Source of the DNA: Parafannyhessea umbonata
GTDB taxonomy: Bacteria > Actinomycetota > Coriobacteriia > Coriobacteriales > Atopobiaceae
NCBI RefSeq assembly: GCF_900105025.1
Contig: NZ_LT629759.1
Coordinates: forward strand, 1,612,001-1,676,000
Length of the DNA stretch: 64,000 nucleotides
Reading direction: 5' to 3'
Shown: positions 39,644 to 48,556 of the stretch, piece by piece
Numbering within the stretch: the stretch's first letter is position 1
Layout of the letters: each line of letters starts with the position of its first letter
Notes under the pieces: model-generated
The model's database searches: none
Seen by the model: the letters and a program-made list of their open reading frames with translations, nothing else
Told to the model about the DNA's origin: nothing
Translations under genes and position numbers: made by a program

Positions 39644-40465
39644 GTGGAAGACCAGATCCTGCTCATCAACGACATGTGCGGCTACGGCAAGGTGGCGCTC
39701 GCCGCCATGCTGCCCGTGCTCACCCACATGGGATATCGCATCCACAACCTGCCGACGGCGCTGGTCTCGGACACGCTCAACTACCCCAAGTTCTACATCC
39801 AGGACTGCACGGAGTACGTCCGCAACACGCTCCCCATCTGGGACGAGCTTGGCTTCACGTTCGATGCGATCTCGACCGGCTTCATCCAGAGCGAGGAGGA
39901 GTCCCGCATCATCGCAGATTTCTGCGAGCGCCACGCCGCCAAGGGCACGCGCATCTTCGTGGACCCCATCATGGCGGACCAAGGCCGCCTGTACGCCGGC
40001 GTCCCCAAGACCACCATCGGCCTCATGCGCAGGCTCGTCTCGCTCGCGGACTGCACCGTGCCCAACTACACCGAGGCCTGCCTGCTCACGGATACCCCCG
40101 TCGACCTTGAGCGCGGCGTTTCTCGCCCAGAGGCGGACCGGCTCGTGGACGGCATCCGCAAGATCGGAGCACGCTCCGTCGTGATCACAAGCGCCCTCGT
40201 AGAGGGCCGCCCCATGGTGCTTGGGTACGACCACCTGCTCGGCGAGCGCTTCGCCCTACCCATCCAGATGGTGGACGTGTACTTCCCCGGCACGGGCGAC
40301 ATATTCTCGTCCGTCATGATCGGCCACGTGCTGCGCGGCATGCCGCTGGCCCAGGCCACGTCGCGCGCGATGGAGGCGGTGCGCAAGCTCATCGTGCGCA
40401 ACCAGTACCAGGAGGACAAGTCGCGCGGCATCCCCATCGAGACCTGCCTGGACGCGCTGGACTAG
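39644..40465 (+). CDS. Pyridoxamine/pyridoxal kinase-like PfkB-family enzyme
   Basis: A 273-residue ribokinase-fold protein. INDMCGYGKVALAAMLP, the AISTGFIQSEEES segment, VDPIMADQGRLY, VPNYTEACLL and the late anion-hole motif FPGTGDIFSSV are typical of pyridoxal kinases (PdxK/PdxY type), which phosphorylate vitamin B6 vitamers. The family signature is clear, but the vitamer is not readable from sequence. The start is GTG at 39644, with GGGAGGGCC upstream; the earlier part of the frame is not coding. It lies divergently from the lactate-dehydrogenase-like gene. Confidence 0.85.
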   Translation: MEDQILLINDMCGYGKVALAAMLPVLTHMGYRIHNLPTALVSDTLNYPKFYIQDCTEYVRNTLPIWDELGFTFDAISTGFIQSEEESRIIADFCERHAAKGTRIFVDPIMADQGRLYAGVPKTTIGLMRRLVSLADCTVPNYTEACLLTDTPVDLERGVSRPEADRLVDGIRKIGARSVVITSALVEGRPMVLGYDHLLGERFALPIQMVDVYFPGTGDIFSSVMIGHVLRGMPLAQATSRAMEAVRKLIVRNQYQEDKSRGIPIETCLDALD

Positions 40466-40506
40466 CCCCGCGATGGACTGGCTCCGCTGGCGCCGGCACT
40501 GGCGCC

Positions 40507-40520
40507 GGGCGAGAAGAGCG
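40507..40520 (+). repeat. Intergenic copy of the GGGCGAGAAGGRCG element
   Basis: Reads GGGCGAGAAGAGCG, 41 bases after the stop of the kinase-like gene and outside any gene. Confidence 0.6.
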
Positions 40521-40556
40521 CGACCCCTTGGCTAGAACCCTGGCGGAGAGGCACGC

Positions 40557-40590
40557 AAAAGCGGCCCCGGAGCGTGAACTCCGGGGCCGC
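40557..40590 (-). terminator. Intrinsic terminator of the C69 dipeptidase gene
   Basis: Twelve-base arms GCGGCCCCGGAG and CTCCGGGGCCGC with a 6-base loop, followed on the minus strand by TTTTGCG. The stem begins 41 bases after the stop at 40632. It can also stop plus-strand transcripts from the kinase-like gene. Confidence 0.8.
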
Positions 40591-40631
40591 CGTCTTACCG
40601 TGTCAGGAGGCCTTCCCCTTGTCGCGTACCG

Positions 40632-42932
40632 CTACTCGCGGTTGCGCTTGCGCACCACGAGGGCGATGACCACGATCGCGACGCCGGCGATGGCAATCGC
40701 GACGGGAACCATCGCGTTGTTGGTGTCGCCCGTAGAGACGAGCCTGCCAGGCGCGGCCTTGGCCGGGCTCTTCTTGCTGGGCGCGGTGCCACCGTTGGCG
40801 TTGGCGTTGTTGCCGTTACCGGCGTTGGCGTTGTTGCCCTTGTCATCCGTGCTCGGCTTGTCGTCGGGCTTCGGCGCCGGCTGCTTCTCCTTCACCGTGA
40901 TCGTGGCGGCCTCGGACGTGACGGACTCGCCGTTCACGCTGTTCGTGACGGTGCACGTGTAGGTGGTCGTTCCCACCTTGGAGGTGTCCACGGGGATCGT
41001 GGAGCTCTGGCTTGCCGTGCCGGGTGCGGCGGCGCGGGCCATCGGCTTCGCTGCTGCCGTGGCCTTCGCGGAGGCGTCGGCGGTGTCGGACTCGGCGGTC
41101 CACTTGTAGGTCAGGTACTGGTCGGAGCCGGCGACGCCGTCGGGGATGGTGGCGGTCACCTTGAGGTCGGCGGCCTTGTCGCCCTTCTCGTACGTGGCGC
41201 CCTGCGGCTGCTCGCTAATCTGGGGAGCGAAGAACGCGGTTGCATAGCGAATCGGGGTCTTCAGGTCGCCCTTAGCGGCATCGAGGTCGCTCGGGACGAA
41301 GTCGCCCTTCATGCCACCGTTCACGTAGGTGCGCATCTCGTCCAGGAGCGCCTTCGTCTTGGCGTAGGTCTCCTTGCTTGCCTGCTCGAAGAGCTTGTTC
41401 GCAAGGTCGGAGCGATCCTTGGCGGGCGTCTGCTTCATGATGTCGTCCACGGTTGCCTGCTGCGAGATGAGCTCCTTCTGCAGGGCGTCCAGGTAGGCAC
41501 GGGTGGGAACGGCGAGCTTTTCGCGGTTGTTGTACGCAAGCGTGTTGATGTCCATCAGCACGTAGTCGAGCGAGCCGTTGTCGGTCGACGCATCGAGGGC
41601 GCCCTTGACGTTGTCCCTCTCGTGGGCGTCGCCGGTGTGGGACTCGTCCCACTTGTCAACCTCGGGATAGATGGTCGTGTCCACCTTCGTCAGCAGCGCG
41701 GAGTACACGGGCACGGCGACGCTGAACTCGGCGCGGGACAGCGCCTCCCACTGGACGGTCGCGATGTCAGAGGTGAGGCCGCTCCTGATCTGGAACATGT
41801 GGGTCTCGACCGTGCGGTTGTTGCCGATGGCATACAGCTTGGAGTTGGTATTCGCGTTCAGGTCGCTCGTCTGCTCGCCGCGGGCGGCGTAGGAGCGCAG
41901 CGCCTGGAACAGACTCACCTGGCCGGACGGGGCAAAGAGCAGCTCCGGGTCAGAGATCGAGGTCACGCCCTGCCAGTCGGAGGTAGTGGTGAGGTCCTTC
42001 GTGTACGTGCCGTCCGCAAGGGGGTTGCCAAAGTACGCGCGGCCCTGGGCATAGCGGGTGTTCTGCCCGGCGCTCTCGTCCTTGCCGTAGGACGTGGCGA
42101 CGTCCAGCCGGCCGTCGTCGAAGTACTCGGCGGTGTGGGCGTCCTTCGCAACCTTCTCCAGGTCGGCAGAGTGCAGGCAGACGTCCTCGTTTTCAAGGTC
42201 CACGTCGAACTTCAGGTTGCTCATGTTCGGGTTCACGGAGACCTTGTCCGGCGCGACGGCCGTCAGGTTGACGGCGCACCACTGGTGTCCGGAGAGCTGC
42301 ATGAAGACCCAAGTCTCGGCGCTGTCCGCGATGATGATCTGGTTGCAGTCGTAGCTGCCATTCTCGTCGATGATCTTGCCCAGCAGCTTAACGCCGTTGC
42401 GCGCTGTGTCCGCGCAACCCAGCACGACGTCGGGAATCGTGTACTCGCCGATGCCGGTTGATTTTTCGGCAATGGCATTGCCCTTATCGTCATAATAAGC
42501 GCCGCAAGGATCCTTTTCGGCAATCTTGTCGTTGTAATCCGTGGTCAGTGTAGCAGAGACGCTCACGCCCTTCTCGTTGGTGCCGGCCTCGGAGTACGCG
42601 TCAGTATCTCCCCATCCGCTGGGGGTATCACGAACATACGTATGACGAAACGTCTGTCCGCCCGAATATGTCCACGTAAAGGTTGACTCACCGGATTTAA
42701 ACGTGGGGTTCTCGCGCGGCTCCTGGATGCCGAATGCCTTGGGATGGCGGTTCGCGTAGTCCTCCGAGCGGCCGACGTAGGTGTCGCCGGTGTCCGTGAC
42801 GCCCTTGCCCATGTAGATCTGGGTGCACGCAAGCGCGCCCGTGGGCATTGCCATCACGATGGCGGCGGCCACGGTCATCGCACGTCCGAAGCGCGTGAAG
42901 CGACCGAGCAACCCTGGATGGGTCCTTCTCAT
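40632..42932 (-). CDS. Secreted C69-family dipeptidase with Ig-like domain and wall-anchor-type C-terminus
   Basis: A 766-residue surface protein. A signal peptide (residues 1-35) ends in ALA; the next residue, Cys36 of CTQIYMGKG, is the expected nucleophile of the N-terminal-nucleophile peptidase family C69 (PepD). The catalytic domain runs to about 560. An Ig-like beta domain follows (about 565-680: AATYEKGDKAADLKV, TTYTCTVTNSVNGES), then an Asn/Gly/Lys linker, LVSTGD, a membrane helix and a RKRNRE tail. The end has the layout of sortase substrates, but the LPxTG motif is degenerate. It probably trims dipeptides from peptides outside the cell. The ATG at 42932 follows GGGGAGG. Confidence 0.9.
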   Translation of the reverse strand: MRRTHPGLLGRFTRFGRAMTVAAAIVMAMPTGALACTQIYMGKGVTDTGDTYVGRSEDYANRHPKAFGIQEPRENPTFKSGESTFTWTYSGGQTFRHTYVRDTPSGWGDTDAYSEAGTNEKGVSVSATLTTDYNDKIAEKDPCGAYYDDKGNAIAEKSTGIGEYTIPDVVLGCADTARNGVKLLGKIIDENGSYDCNQIIIADSAETWVFMQLSGHQWCAVNLTAVAPDKVSVNPNMSNLKFDVDLENEDVCLHSADLEKVAKDAHTAEYFDDGRLDVATSYGKDESAGQNTRYAQGRAYFGNPLADGTYTKDLTTTSDWQGVTSISDPELLFAPSGQVSLFQALRSYAARGEQTSDLNANTNSKLYAIGNNRTVETHMFQIRSGLTSDIATVQWEALSRAEFSVAVPVYSALLTKVDTTIYPEVDKWDESHTGDAHERDNVKGALDASTDNGSLDYVLMDINTLAYNNREKLAVPTRAYLDALQKELISQQATVDDIMKQTPAKDRSDLANKLFEQASKETYAKTKALLDEMRTYVNGGMKGDFVPSDLDAAKGDLKTPIRYATAFFAPQISEQPQGATYEKGDKAADLKVTATIPDGVAGSDQYLTYKWTAESDTADASAKATAAAKPMARAAAPGTASQSSTIPVDTSKVGTTTYTCTVTNSVNGESVTSEAATITVKEKQPAPKPDDKPSTDDKGNNANAGNGNNANANGGTAPSKKSPAKAAPGRLVSTGDTNNAMVPVAIAIAGVAIVVIALVVRKRNRE

Positions 42933-43075
42933 AAAGCCTCCCCGATTCTTGTGGCACGATACGGCATCGCGCCAGACGTTATAACCAGCAGATGCATCGT
43001 CCCACGGTACGAACTTCCTGTAAAGCGGCTTAAACGCGTGCGACACAATACGGACGGTAAGCGGAAAAAATTAAA

Positions 43076-43122
43076 TAATTTAACGAGAAGGACCTGCCGC
43101 GCGTGCTTGCGAGGCAGGTCCT
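43076..43122 (-). terminator. Terminator after ettA
   Basis: Ten-base arms AGGACCTGCC and GGCAGGTCCT with a 14-base loop are followed on the minus strand by CTTCTCGTTAAATTATTTAATTT, a T-rich run. The stem starts 50 bases after the ettA stop. Confidence 0.7.
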
Positions 43123-43171
43123 AAACAGCAGGTCTATGCAATATCCCAAGCGGGCGCGCCGCGGGCGCCCC

Positions 43172-44851
43172 CTAGTCGCGCGTCAGCTTGCGGTGCAGGC
43201 GGTGCGGCTTGGAGAGGTCGGGTCCCAGGCGCTTCACGCGGTCCTTCTGGTAGTCCTCGAAGTTGCCCTCGAACCAGTGCCACGCGCCGGGGTTCTCGTC
43301 CGTTCCCTCCCACGCAAGGATGTGCGTGCAGATGCGGTCCATGAACCAGCGGTCGTGGCTCGTAATCACGCAGCAGCCGGGAAACTCCAAGAGCGCCTCC
43401 TCCAGGCTCTCCAGGGTCTCGGTGTCGAGGTCGTTCGTCGGCTCGTCAAGGAGCACCAGGTTTCCGCCCTGGCGCAGGGTCAGGGCCAGGTTCAGCCTGT
43501 TCCTCTCGCCGCCGGAAAGCACGCCGGCGCGCTTCTGCTGGTCGGTTCCCTTGAAGCCGAACGCGCTTACGTACGCGCGGCTCGGAATCTCCTGCTTACC
43601 CACGGTGATGTAGTCGTTGCCGCCGCTCACGACCTCCCACACCGTCTTCTGCGGGTCGAGCCCCTCGCGGTTCTGGTCCACGTAGGAGAGCTTCACCGTC
43701 TCGCCCAACTCGAGCGAGCCGGAGCTCACGGGCTCCTGCCCCACGATCATCTTGAACAGGGTCGACTTGCCCACGCCGTTGGGGCCGATGACGCCCACGA
43801 TGCCGTTGCGCGGGAGGCTGAAGCTCAGATCGTCTATGAGGACGCGGTCGCCAAAGGCCTTGTGCAGGTGGTTTGCCTCCAGCACCTTGTTGCCCAGGCG
43901 CGGACCCACGGGAAGGTGGATGTCGGTGTAGTCGACCTTCTCGGCGCGCGCCGCCGCGGCCTCCATCTCCTCGTACGCGGCGAGGCGGGCCTTGCTCTTC
44001 GCCTGGCGGGCCTTCTGCGAGCTGCGCACCCACGCAAGCTCGTCACGCATCTTCTTCGCACGCTTCGCGTTCTGCTTGGACTCCATCTCCAGGCGGGCGG
44101 ACTTCGTCTCCAGGTACGTGGAGTAGTTGCCCTTGTACGGGTACAGCGTGCCGCGATCGACCTCGCAGATCCACTCCGCCACGTTGTCCAGGAAGTAGCG
44201 GTCGTGCGTGACGGCGAGCACGGCGCCCTGGTAGTTCTTGAGGAACTGCTCCAGCCACAGCACGGACTCCGCGTCCAGGTGGTTGGTGGGCTCGTCCAGA
44301 AGCAGCAGGTCCGGCGCCTCGAGCAGCAGCTTGCACAGCGCGACGCGACGGCGCTCCCCGCCGGAGAGGTGCTCGACGGACTCGTCGCCGTCGGGGCACT
44401 GCAGCGCGTCCATTGCCTGCGAGAGCTGGCTGTCGATGTCCCAGCCGTTCGCGGTGTCGATCTGGTTCTGGAGCTCGCCCATCTCGGCCATGAGCGCGTC
44501 GAAGTCCGCGTCGGGGTCGCCCATCTCCTCGCCAATCTGGTTGAAGCGGTTGACCTTGGCGATCACGTCGCCAAACGCCATCTCGATGTTCTGCTTCACG
44601 GTCTTGGTATCGTCCAGCGGCGGCTCCTGCAGCAGGATGCCCACGGAGTAGCCGGGCGAGAGGCGCGCCTCGCCGTTGCTGATGTCCTCGATCCCGGCCA
44701 TGATCTTCAGCAGCGTGGACTTGCCCATGCCGTTGGGGCCCACGACGCCGATCTTGGCGCCGGGGAAGAAGCCCATGGTCACGTCGTCCAGGATGACCTT
44801 GCCGTCGAACGCCTTGCGGACCTTCTCCATCTGGTAGATGAACTCTGCCAT
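43172..44851 (-). CDS. ettA: Energy-dependent translational throttle protein EttA (ABC-F)
   Basis: A 559-residue soluble protein with two ABC domains and no membrane helices. Walker A motifs are GPNGMGKST and GPNGVGKST, signatures LSGGERRR and LSGGERNR, and Walker B LLLLDEPTNHLD and LVLLDEPTNDLD. The inter-domain linker is the Lys/Arg/Ala-rich P-site tRNA-interaction helix pair (about 240-310). EttA binds the ribosomal E site and gates the first peptide bond according to the ATP/ADP ratio. The start is the ATG at 44851, with AGGAGC upstream; the additional 24 codons to 44923 are not conserved-looking. A GATACT box lies about 50 bases upstream. Confidence 0.94.
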   Translation of the reverse strand: MAEFIYQMEKVRKAFDGKVILDDVTMGFFPGAKIGVVGPNGMGKSTLLKIMAGIEDISNGEARLSPGYSVGILLQEPPLDDTKTVKQNIEMAFGDVIAKVNRFNQIGEEMGDPDADFDALMAEMGELQNQIDTANGWDIDSQLSQAMDALQCPDGDESVEHLSGGERRRVALCKLLLEAPDLLLLDEPTNHLDAESVLWLEQFLKNYQGAVLAVTHDRYFLDNVAEWICEVDRGTLYPYKGNYSTYLETKSARLEMESKQNAKRAKKMRDELAWVRSSQKARQAKSKARLAAYEEMEAAAARAEKVDYTDIHLPVGPRLGNKVLEANHLHKAFGDRVLIDDLSFSLPRNGIVGVIGPNGVGKSTLFKMIVGQEPVSSGSLELGETVKLSYVDQNREGLDPQKTVWEVVSGGNDYITVGKQEIPSRAYVSAFGFKGTDQQKRAGVLSGGERNRLNLALTLRQGGNLVLLDEPTNDLDTETLESLEEALLEFPGCCVITSHDRWFMDRICTHILAWEGTDENPGAWHWFEGNFEDYQKDRVKRLGPDLSKPHRLHRKLTRD

Positions 44852-45037
44852 CTGTCTTGCTCCTATCTGGCGCGAGAGCGCCTGCGGGTTGAGTCCTGCC
44901 AGTATCCCATACGCCCCGCGCACAAGAAAGGGGCCGCGCCACGGCTCCGCGACGCGACCACCAATTCTTCTTCCCTGCTCCCCCGTCGCGCACGAGCCGT
45001 CGCCGCGGCGAAGGTGGCGCCCACCTTGGCGCGGGCG

Positions 45038-45367
45038 TTATCCCATGATGAGGCGCAGCACGAGCAGCACGACCATGATGACGAGAAGGACGAGGGCGAC
45101 GCGCATGAGGTAGCCCTTGGTGCCGAAGCGGCGCATGTTGTCCTGGACGCCGGAGAGGTCCGTCATGTTGTTGGCCACGTCGCCGAGGCCCTCTGCCACG
45201 GACTTCGGGTCCTCTTCCTCCTCCATGGGCACGTACCCGATCCGCGGGTTGCCGGTGAAGATGCGCCCACCGCTCGTGACCACGTACTCGGTACCGTCGT
45301 CGTCCAGACGCGTGACCTCGCCCATCAGACGCTTGCCCTGCCACACGAAGCTCCTGCCACCAGGCAT
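45038..45367 (-). CDS. Small membrane-anchored hypothetical protein
   Basis: A 109-residue protein with a soluble N-terminal part of beta character (VTRLDDDGTEYVVTSGGRIFTGN), an acidic patch (MEEEEDP), an amphipathic stretch and a C-terminal membrane helix (YLMRVALVLLVIMVVLLVLRLIMG, split: MRVALVLLVIMVVLL then VLRLIMG). It looks like a tail-anchored protein. I do not recognise a family. The ATG at 45367 is followed upstream by a minus-strand TAGCAT box at 45409-45404. It stands between bceB and ettA, with 109- and 186-base gaps, so it is probably its own unit. Confidence 0.7.
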   Translation of the reverse strand: MPGGRSFVWQGKRLMGEVTRLDDDGTEYVVTSGGRIFTGNPRIGYVPMEEEEDPKSVAEGLGDVANNMTDLSGVQDNMRRFGTKGYLMRVALVLLVIMVVLLVLRLIMG

Positions 45368-45476
45368 GCCGACCGCCTTTCCCAGATTGCGCTTTCCCTA
45401 GGAATGCTACAGCAATCCGCGGCCGGCGCGCACGGGACGCTCCGACCGCGGATGCGCAAAACCCATGGGAGGGCGG

Positions 45477-47534
45477 CTACTCGCGACGCCGGGCCTTCTC
45501 GCCTATGACGCCGCGCGCCATACCGTACGTGAGGAGGAAGTAGCCTCCGTACAGTACGAGCACGATGGCCATGGTGACGCCGAGGGGACGCAGGAAGTCG
45601 AGCACGCCCAGGCTCTTGATGACGCCTCCGAGGACGCCGAGCGCCACGTAGGAGTGCGCGAGCGCCACGACGAGCGGGAACAGGAAGTACGTGGCGATCT
45701 GCGCGAGGATGGCGTGGTTGACCATGCTGCGCTCGGCGCCGAGGTCGAAGAGCACCCGATAGCGGGGCGCGCTTTCCGCCACGTCGCTGAGCTGCTGGAT
45801 GGCGAGGATCGCCGCGCAGCTGACGAACAGGACGAAGCCGATGTAGAGCGCGAGGTAGCCGACGATCGCGGTGAGGCCGACGACCTCCTCCTTTGCCGTG
45901 GACTTGGACCCTGCCGCAAACAGCAGGCCCGGCTGGTGCGCCTTCACGACCTCCTTGTAGAGGCGGGCCTCCGCCCGGGAGCCTGCTGTCTTCACGTTGA
46001 GGAGGGAGGAGAGGGGCTCGAGCTGGGCGCGCTTGGACTCGAGCGCGGCATCCGGCACGACGATCGTGCCCACGCTGGTGTTGACGGAGTTCTGGTACTC
46101 CATCGTGGTGCTGCGTGCGCGCAGGCGCAGGGCGGTGCCGAGGAAGTCGAAGCTCCCGCGCTTGAGGGCGACGCGCTGCCAGAAGCCGACCATGTTGTTC
46201 ATGTCCGTGGTCACGAGGGCCTCGTTTGCCTTGAGGGTGGCCGGCTTGTCGCCGCGCAGGGCGAGGGTCGCGTTGTACTGCGAGAGCGAGACGACGTAGA
46301 TGGGGACCTTGTCCAGGCCGTTGGTGTACTTCGCGAAGCTGTCCGGAAGCTCGACCCCGGTGTCTCCGCGCAGCGTCTTGAGGTTCAGGCGCATGCTGGG
46401 GTCCTGGTAGAGGTCGATGCGGGCGGAGTCCGCGACGAGGGAGTCCCAGTCTGGGACGGAGGCCTTGAGGAGCGCCTCCTTCCCGCTGCCGCTGACGTCG
46501 TCGGCATCGGAAGCATGCGAGGTCTGGGCGGTGGAGTACATGGCGACGCTCACGTCGTAGTGGGTGATGGCGCTCACGCTCTGGTTGATGGAGCTGACGA
46601 TGGCAAAGCCACCGCACGTTGACGTTATGGCCAGAAACAGCGCGGCGCACACGATGGATATGGAGACCCAGGCGCTGTTGACGCGGCTGGAGAGCTGGCG
46701 GAGCGCAAACATGTTGAGGCCGCGCAGGTAGAAGCCACGGGCGGACTGGCCCAGGCGAAGCAGGAAGCCGGAGACGCTGAAGAACAGCAGGAACGTGCCC
46801 ACGCTGACGAGGGCGGTCGCGAGGTTGAAGCGCCAGTCGATCGCGTACATGCCGTTCACGCGCAGCTCGTGGTACGCGACGCCGATGAGCGCGAGCGAGA
46901 CGACGAACAGTGCGACGGAGAGCGGCAGGTTGCGGACGAGGCTCTTCTCGCCCTTGCGGTCCGCGTTCATGAGGTCGATGAGCCTGAAGCGCGAGACCTC
47001 GAACACGTTGAGGGCACCGACGACGAGGAAGATGATGGCGAAGCTCATGACGGTGTAGGCGCAGGCCTGTCCGCTGAACATGAGGCCGAAGCCCGTGACG
47101 TGGGTGTTGAACAGGCGCGCCGTGGCGTAGAGCAGCGCCTGCGACAGCAGGACGCCCACGGCGAGGCCGACGACGAGCGCACCCGCGCCGACGGCGAGCG
47201 ACTCCATGGCGACGATGCCCGAGACGTGGCGGCGGTCCATGCCGAGCGTGAGGTAGATGGCGAACTCGCGCTTGCGTCGGCGGATGAGGAAGCGGTTGCC
47301 GAACAGGACGAGAAACGCGAGGAGCACGGCCACGAAGATGGAGACACCCCTGATGATCGTCCCGAGCTCCTGCACGAGGGTGCGCATGTTGCCCGAAAGC
47401 CTGAGCACCGCGCTCTGTTGCGTGACGGAGTTGAACGCGTAGTACACGGCGACGCCGAGCACGAGCGTGAGGAAGTAGATGCCGAAGTCCCTAATGGAGC
47501 GACGGACGTTGCCGAGGGCGATCCTAGCGTACAT
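45477..47534 (-). CDS. Bce-type ABC transporter permease (antimicrobial-peptide detoxification)
   Basis: A 685-residue permease with about ten helices. Four lie in the first 180 residues, others near 200-320, and a roughly 220-residue extracellular domain (about 320-535) precedes the last three helices. This large loop before the eighth helix is the mark of BceB/FtsX-type permeases that remove bacitracin, lantibiotics and similar peptides from lipid II and that sense them for the partner kinase. The start is the ATG at 47534, with GGGGAGG upstream, overlapping the ATPase gene by 11 bases. A BceS/BceR-like pair lies 2 kb upstream on the same strand. The peptide is unknown. Confidence 0.88.
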   Translation of the reverse strand: MYARIALGNVRRSIRDFGIYFLTLVLGVAVYYAFNSVTQQSAVLRLSGNMRTLVQELGTIIRGVSIFVAVLLAFLVLFGNRFLIRRRKREFAIYLTLGMDRRHVSGIVAMESLAVGAGALVVGLAVGVLLSQALLYATARLFNTHVTGFGLMFSGQACAYTVMSFAIIFLVVGALNVFEVSRFRLIDLMNADRKGEKSLVRNLPLSVALFVVSLALIGVAYHELRVNGMYAIDWRFNLATALVSVGTFLLFFSVSGFLLRLGQSARGFYLRGLNMFALRQLSSRVNSAWVSISIVCAALFLAITSTCGGFAIVSSINQSVSAITHYDVSVAMYSTAQTSHASDADDVSGSGKEALLKASVPDWDSLVADSARIDLYQDPSMRLNLKTLRGDTGVELPDSFAKYTNGLDKVPIYVVSLSQYNATLALRGDKPATLKANEALVTTDMNNMVGFWQRVALKRGSFDFLGTALRLRARSTTMEYQNSVNTSVGTIVVPDAALESKRAQLEPLSSLLNVKTAGSRAEARLYKEVVKAHQPGLLFAAGSKSTAKEEVVGLTAIVGYLALYIGFVLFVSCAAILAIQQLSDVAESAPRYRVLFDLGAERSMVNHAILAQIATYFLFPLVVALAHSYVALGVLGGVIKSLGVLDFLRPLGVTMAIVLVLYGGYFLLTYGMARGVIGEKARRRE

Positions 47535-48303
47535 CTGCCGCCTCCCCACCCATGAAGCTCACGACGTCCATGATCTTCTGGAAGAACTGCTGGCGGGACT
47601 CGTCGCCACGCGAGAGCTCGTTGAAGATGCGGCCGTCCTTTATGAAGAGCACGCGGCTGGACCAGCTGGCGGCGTACGAGTCGTGCGTGACCATGAGGAT
47701 GGTGGCGCCCTGGCGGTTGAGGTCTGCGAGGCTACCGAGCAGGAGGCGCGAGTTCTTGGAGTCGAGCGCACCCGTGGGCTCGTCCGCGAGGACGATGGCC
47801 GGCCTGGTGACGATGGCGCGGGCGCAGGCGATGCGCTGGCGCTGGCCGCCGGACATCTGGTACGGGTACTTCTTAAGCACGTCCGCCACGTCGAGCATGG
47901 CGGCGACCTGCTCCACGCGGCCGGGAATCTCTTTGGGGCTCACGCGGTTGATCGTGAGCGCGAGGGCGATGTTCTCCTCGCCCGTGAGGGTGTCGAGCAG
48001 GTTGGAATCCTGGAACACGAAGCCGAGGCGCTCGCGGCGGAAGCGCGAGAGGTCCCTCTGCCTCATGCTTGTGACGTCACGGCCGTCGACCACGATCTGG
48101 CCGGCCGTGGGACGGTCGATGGTGGAGATGCAGTTGAGCAGGGTGGACTTGCCGGAGCCGGACGTGCCCATGATCGCGATGAACTCCCCCTTGCGCACGT
48201 CGAAGCTCACGCCGTCGAGCGCCTTGGTCATGGCGGTCCCCATGCCGCGGCCCTTCGAACCGTAGTACTTCTGCACGTTGTGTACCTGAAGGACGGTTTC
48301 CAT
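47524..48303 (-). CDS. Bce-type ABC transporter ATPase
   Basis: A 259-residue ABC ATPase of the MacB/BceA group. Walker A is GTSGSGKST, the Q-loop lies in LGFVFQDSNLL, the signature is MSGGQRQR, Walker B is IVLADEPTGALD and the switch His is in MVTHDSY. The length and motif details match BceA, LolD and similar subunits that work with FtsX-type permeases. AGGAGA precedes the ATG at 48303. It is co-translated with the permease gene. A 22-base palindrome at 48420-48441 lies 116 bases upstream, between this gene and the divergent MFS gene. Confidence 0.92.
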   Translation of the reverse strand: METVLQVHNVQKYYGSKGRGMGTAMTKALDGVSFDVRKGEFIAIMGTSGSGKSTLLNCISTIDRPTAGQIVVDGRDVTSMRQRDLSRFRRERLGFVFQDSNLLDTLTGEENIALALTINRVSPKEIPGRVEQVAAMLDVADVLKKYPYQMSGGQRQRIACARAIVTRPAIVLADEPTGALDSKNSRLLLGSLADLNRQGATILMVTHDSYAASWSSRVLFIKDGRIFNELSRGDESRQQFFQKIMDVVSFMGGEAADVR

Positions 48304-48419
48304 GTTCTTCTCCTCTTGCCGGACGCGCCGGCGTTGCGTCTTTGGGCATGACATGCCGTCGGTTTACATGCTCATGGTGCCACCGCGCGCATGGGGCAGC
48401 CATAGGCCTGGGTGACGGG

Positions 48420-48441
48420 AACCTTATGGTCTTGTAAGGTT
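48420..48441. promoter_or_regulatory. Palindrome AACCTTA-N8-TAAGGTT, putative operator
   Basis: Perfect seven-base arms with an 8-base spacer lie in the divergent gap between the Bce-type ATPase gene and the MFS gene. The arms resemble MerR-family operators (ACCTTx..xAAGGT), but a site for the adjacent BceR-like regulator is as likely. Confidence 0.5.
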
Positions 48442-48556
48442 GGGCAAGGCGAAGGCGCCCGCGCGCCTCGCACCAGACGCGCACGCCCCGGCCCGGGACC
48501 CGCCGACAACCCCGGGACCCACCAACAACACGAGAGACCCAAGAGAGGCTGACCCC

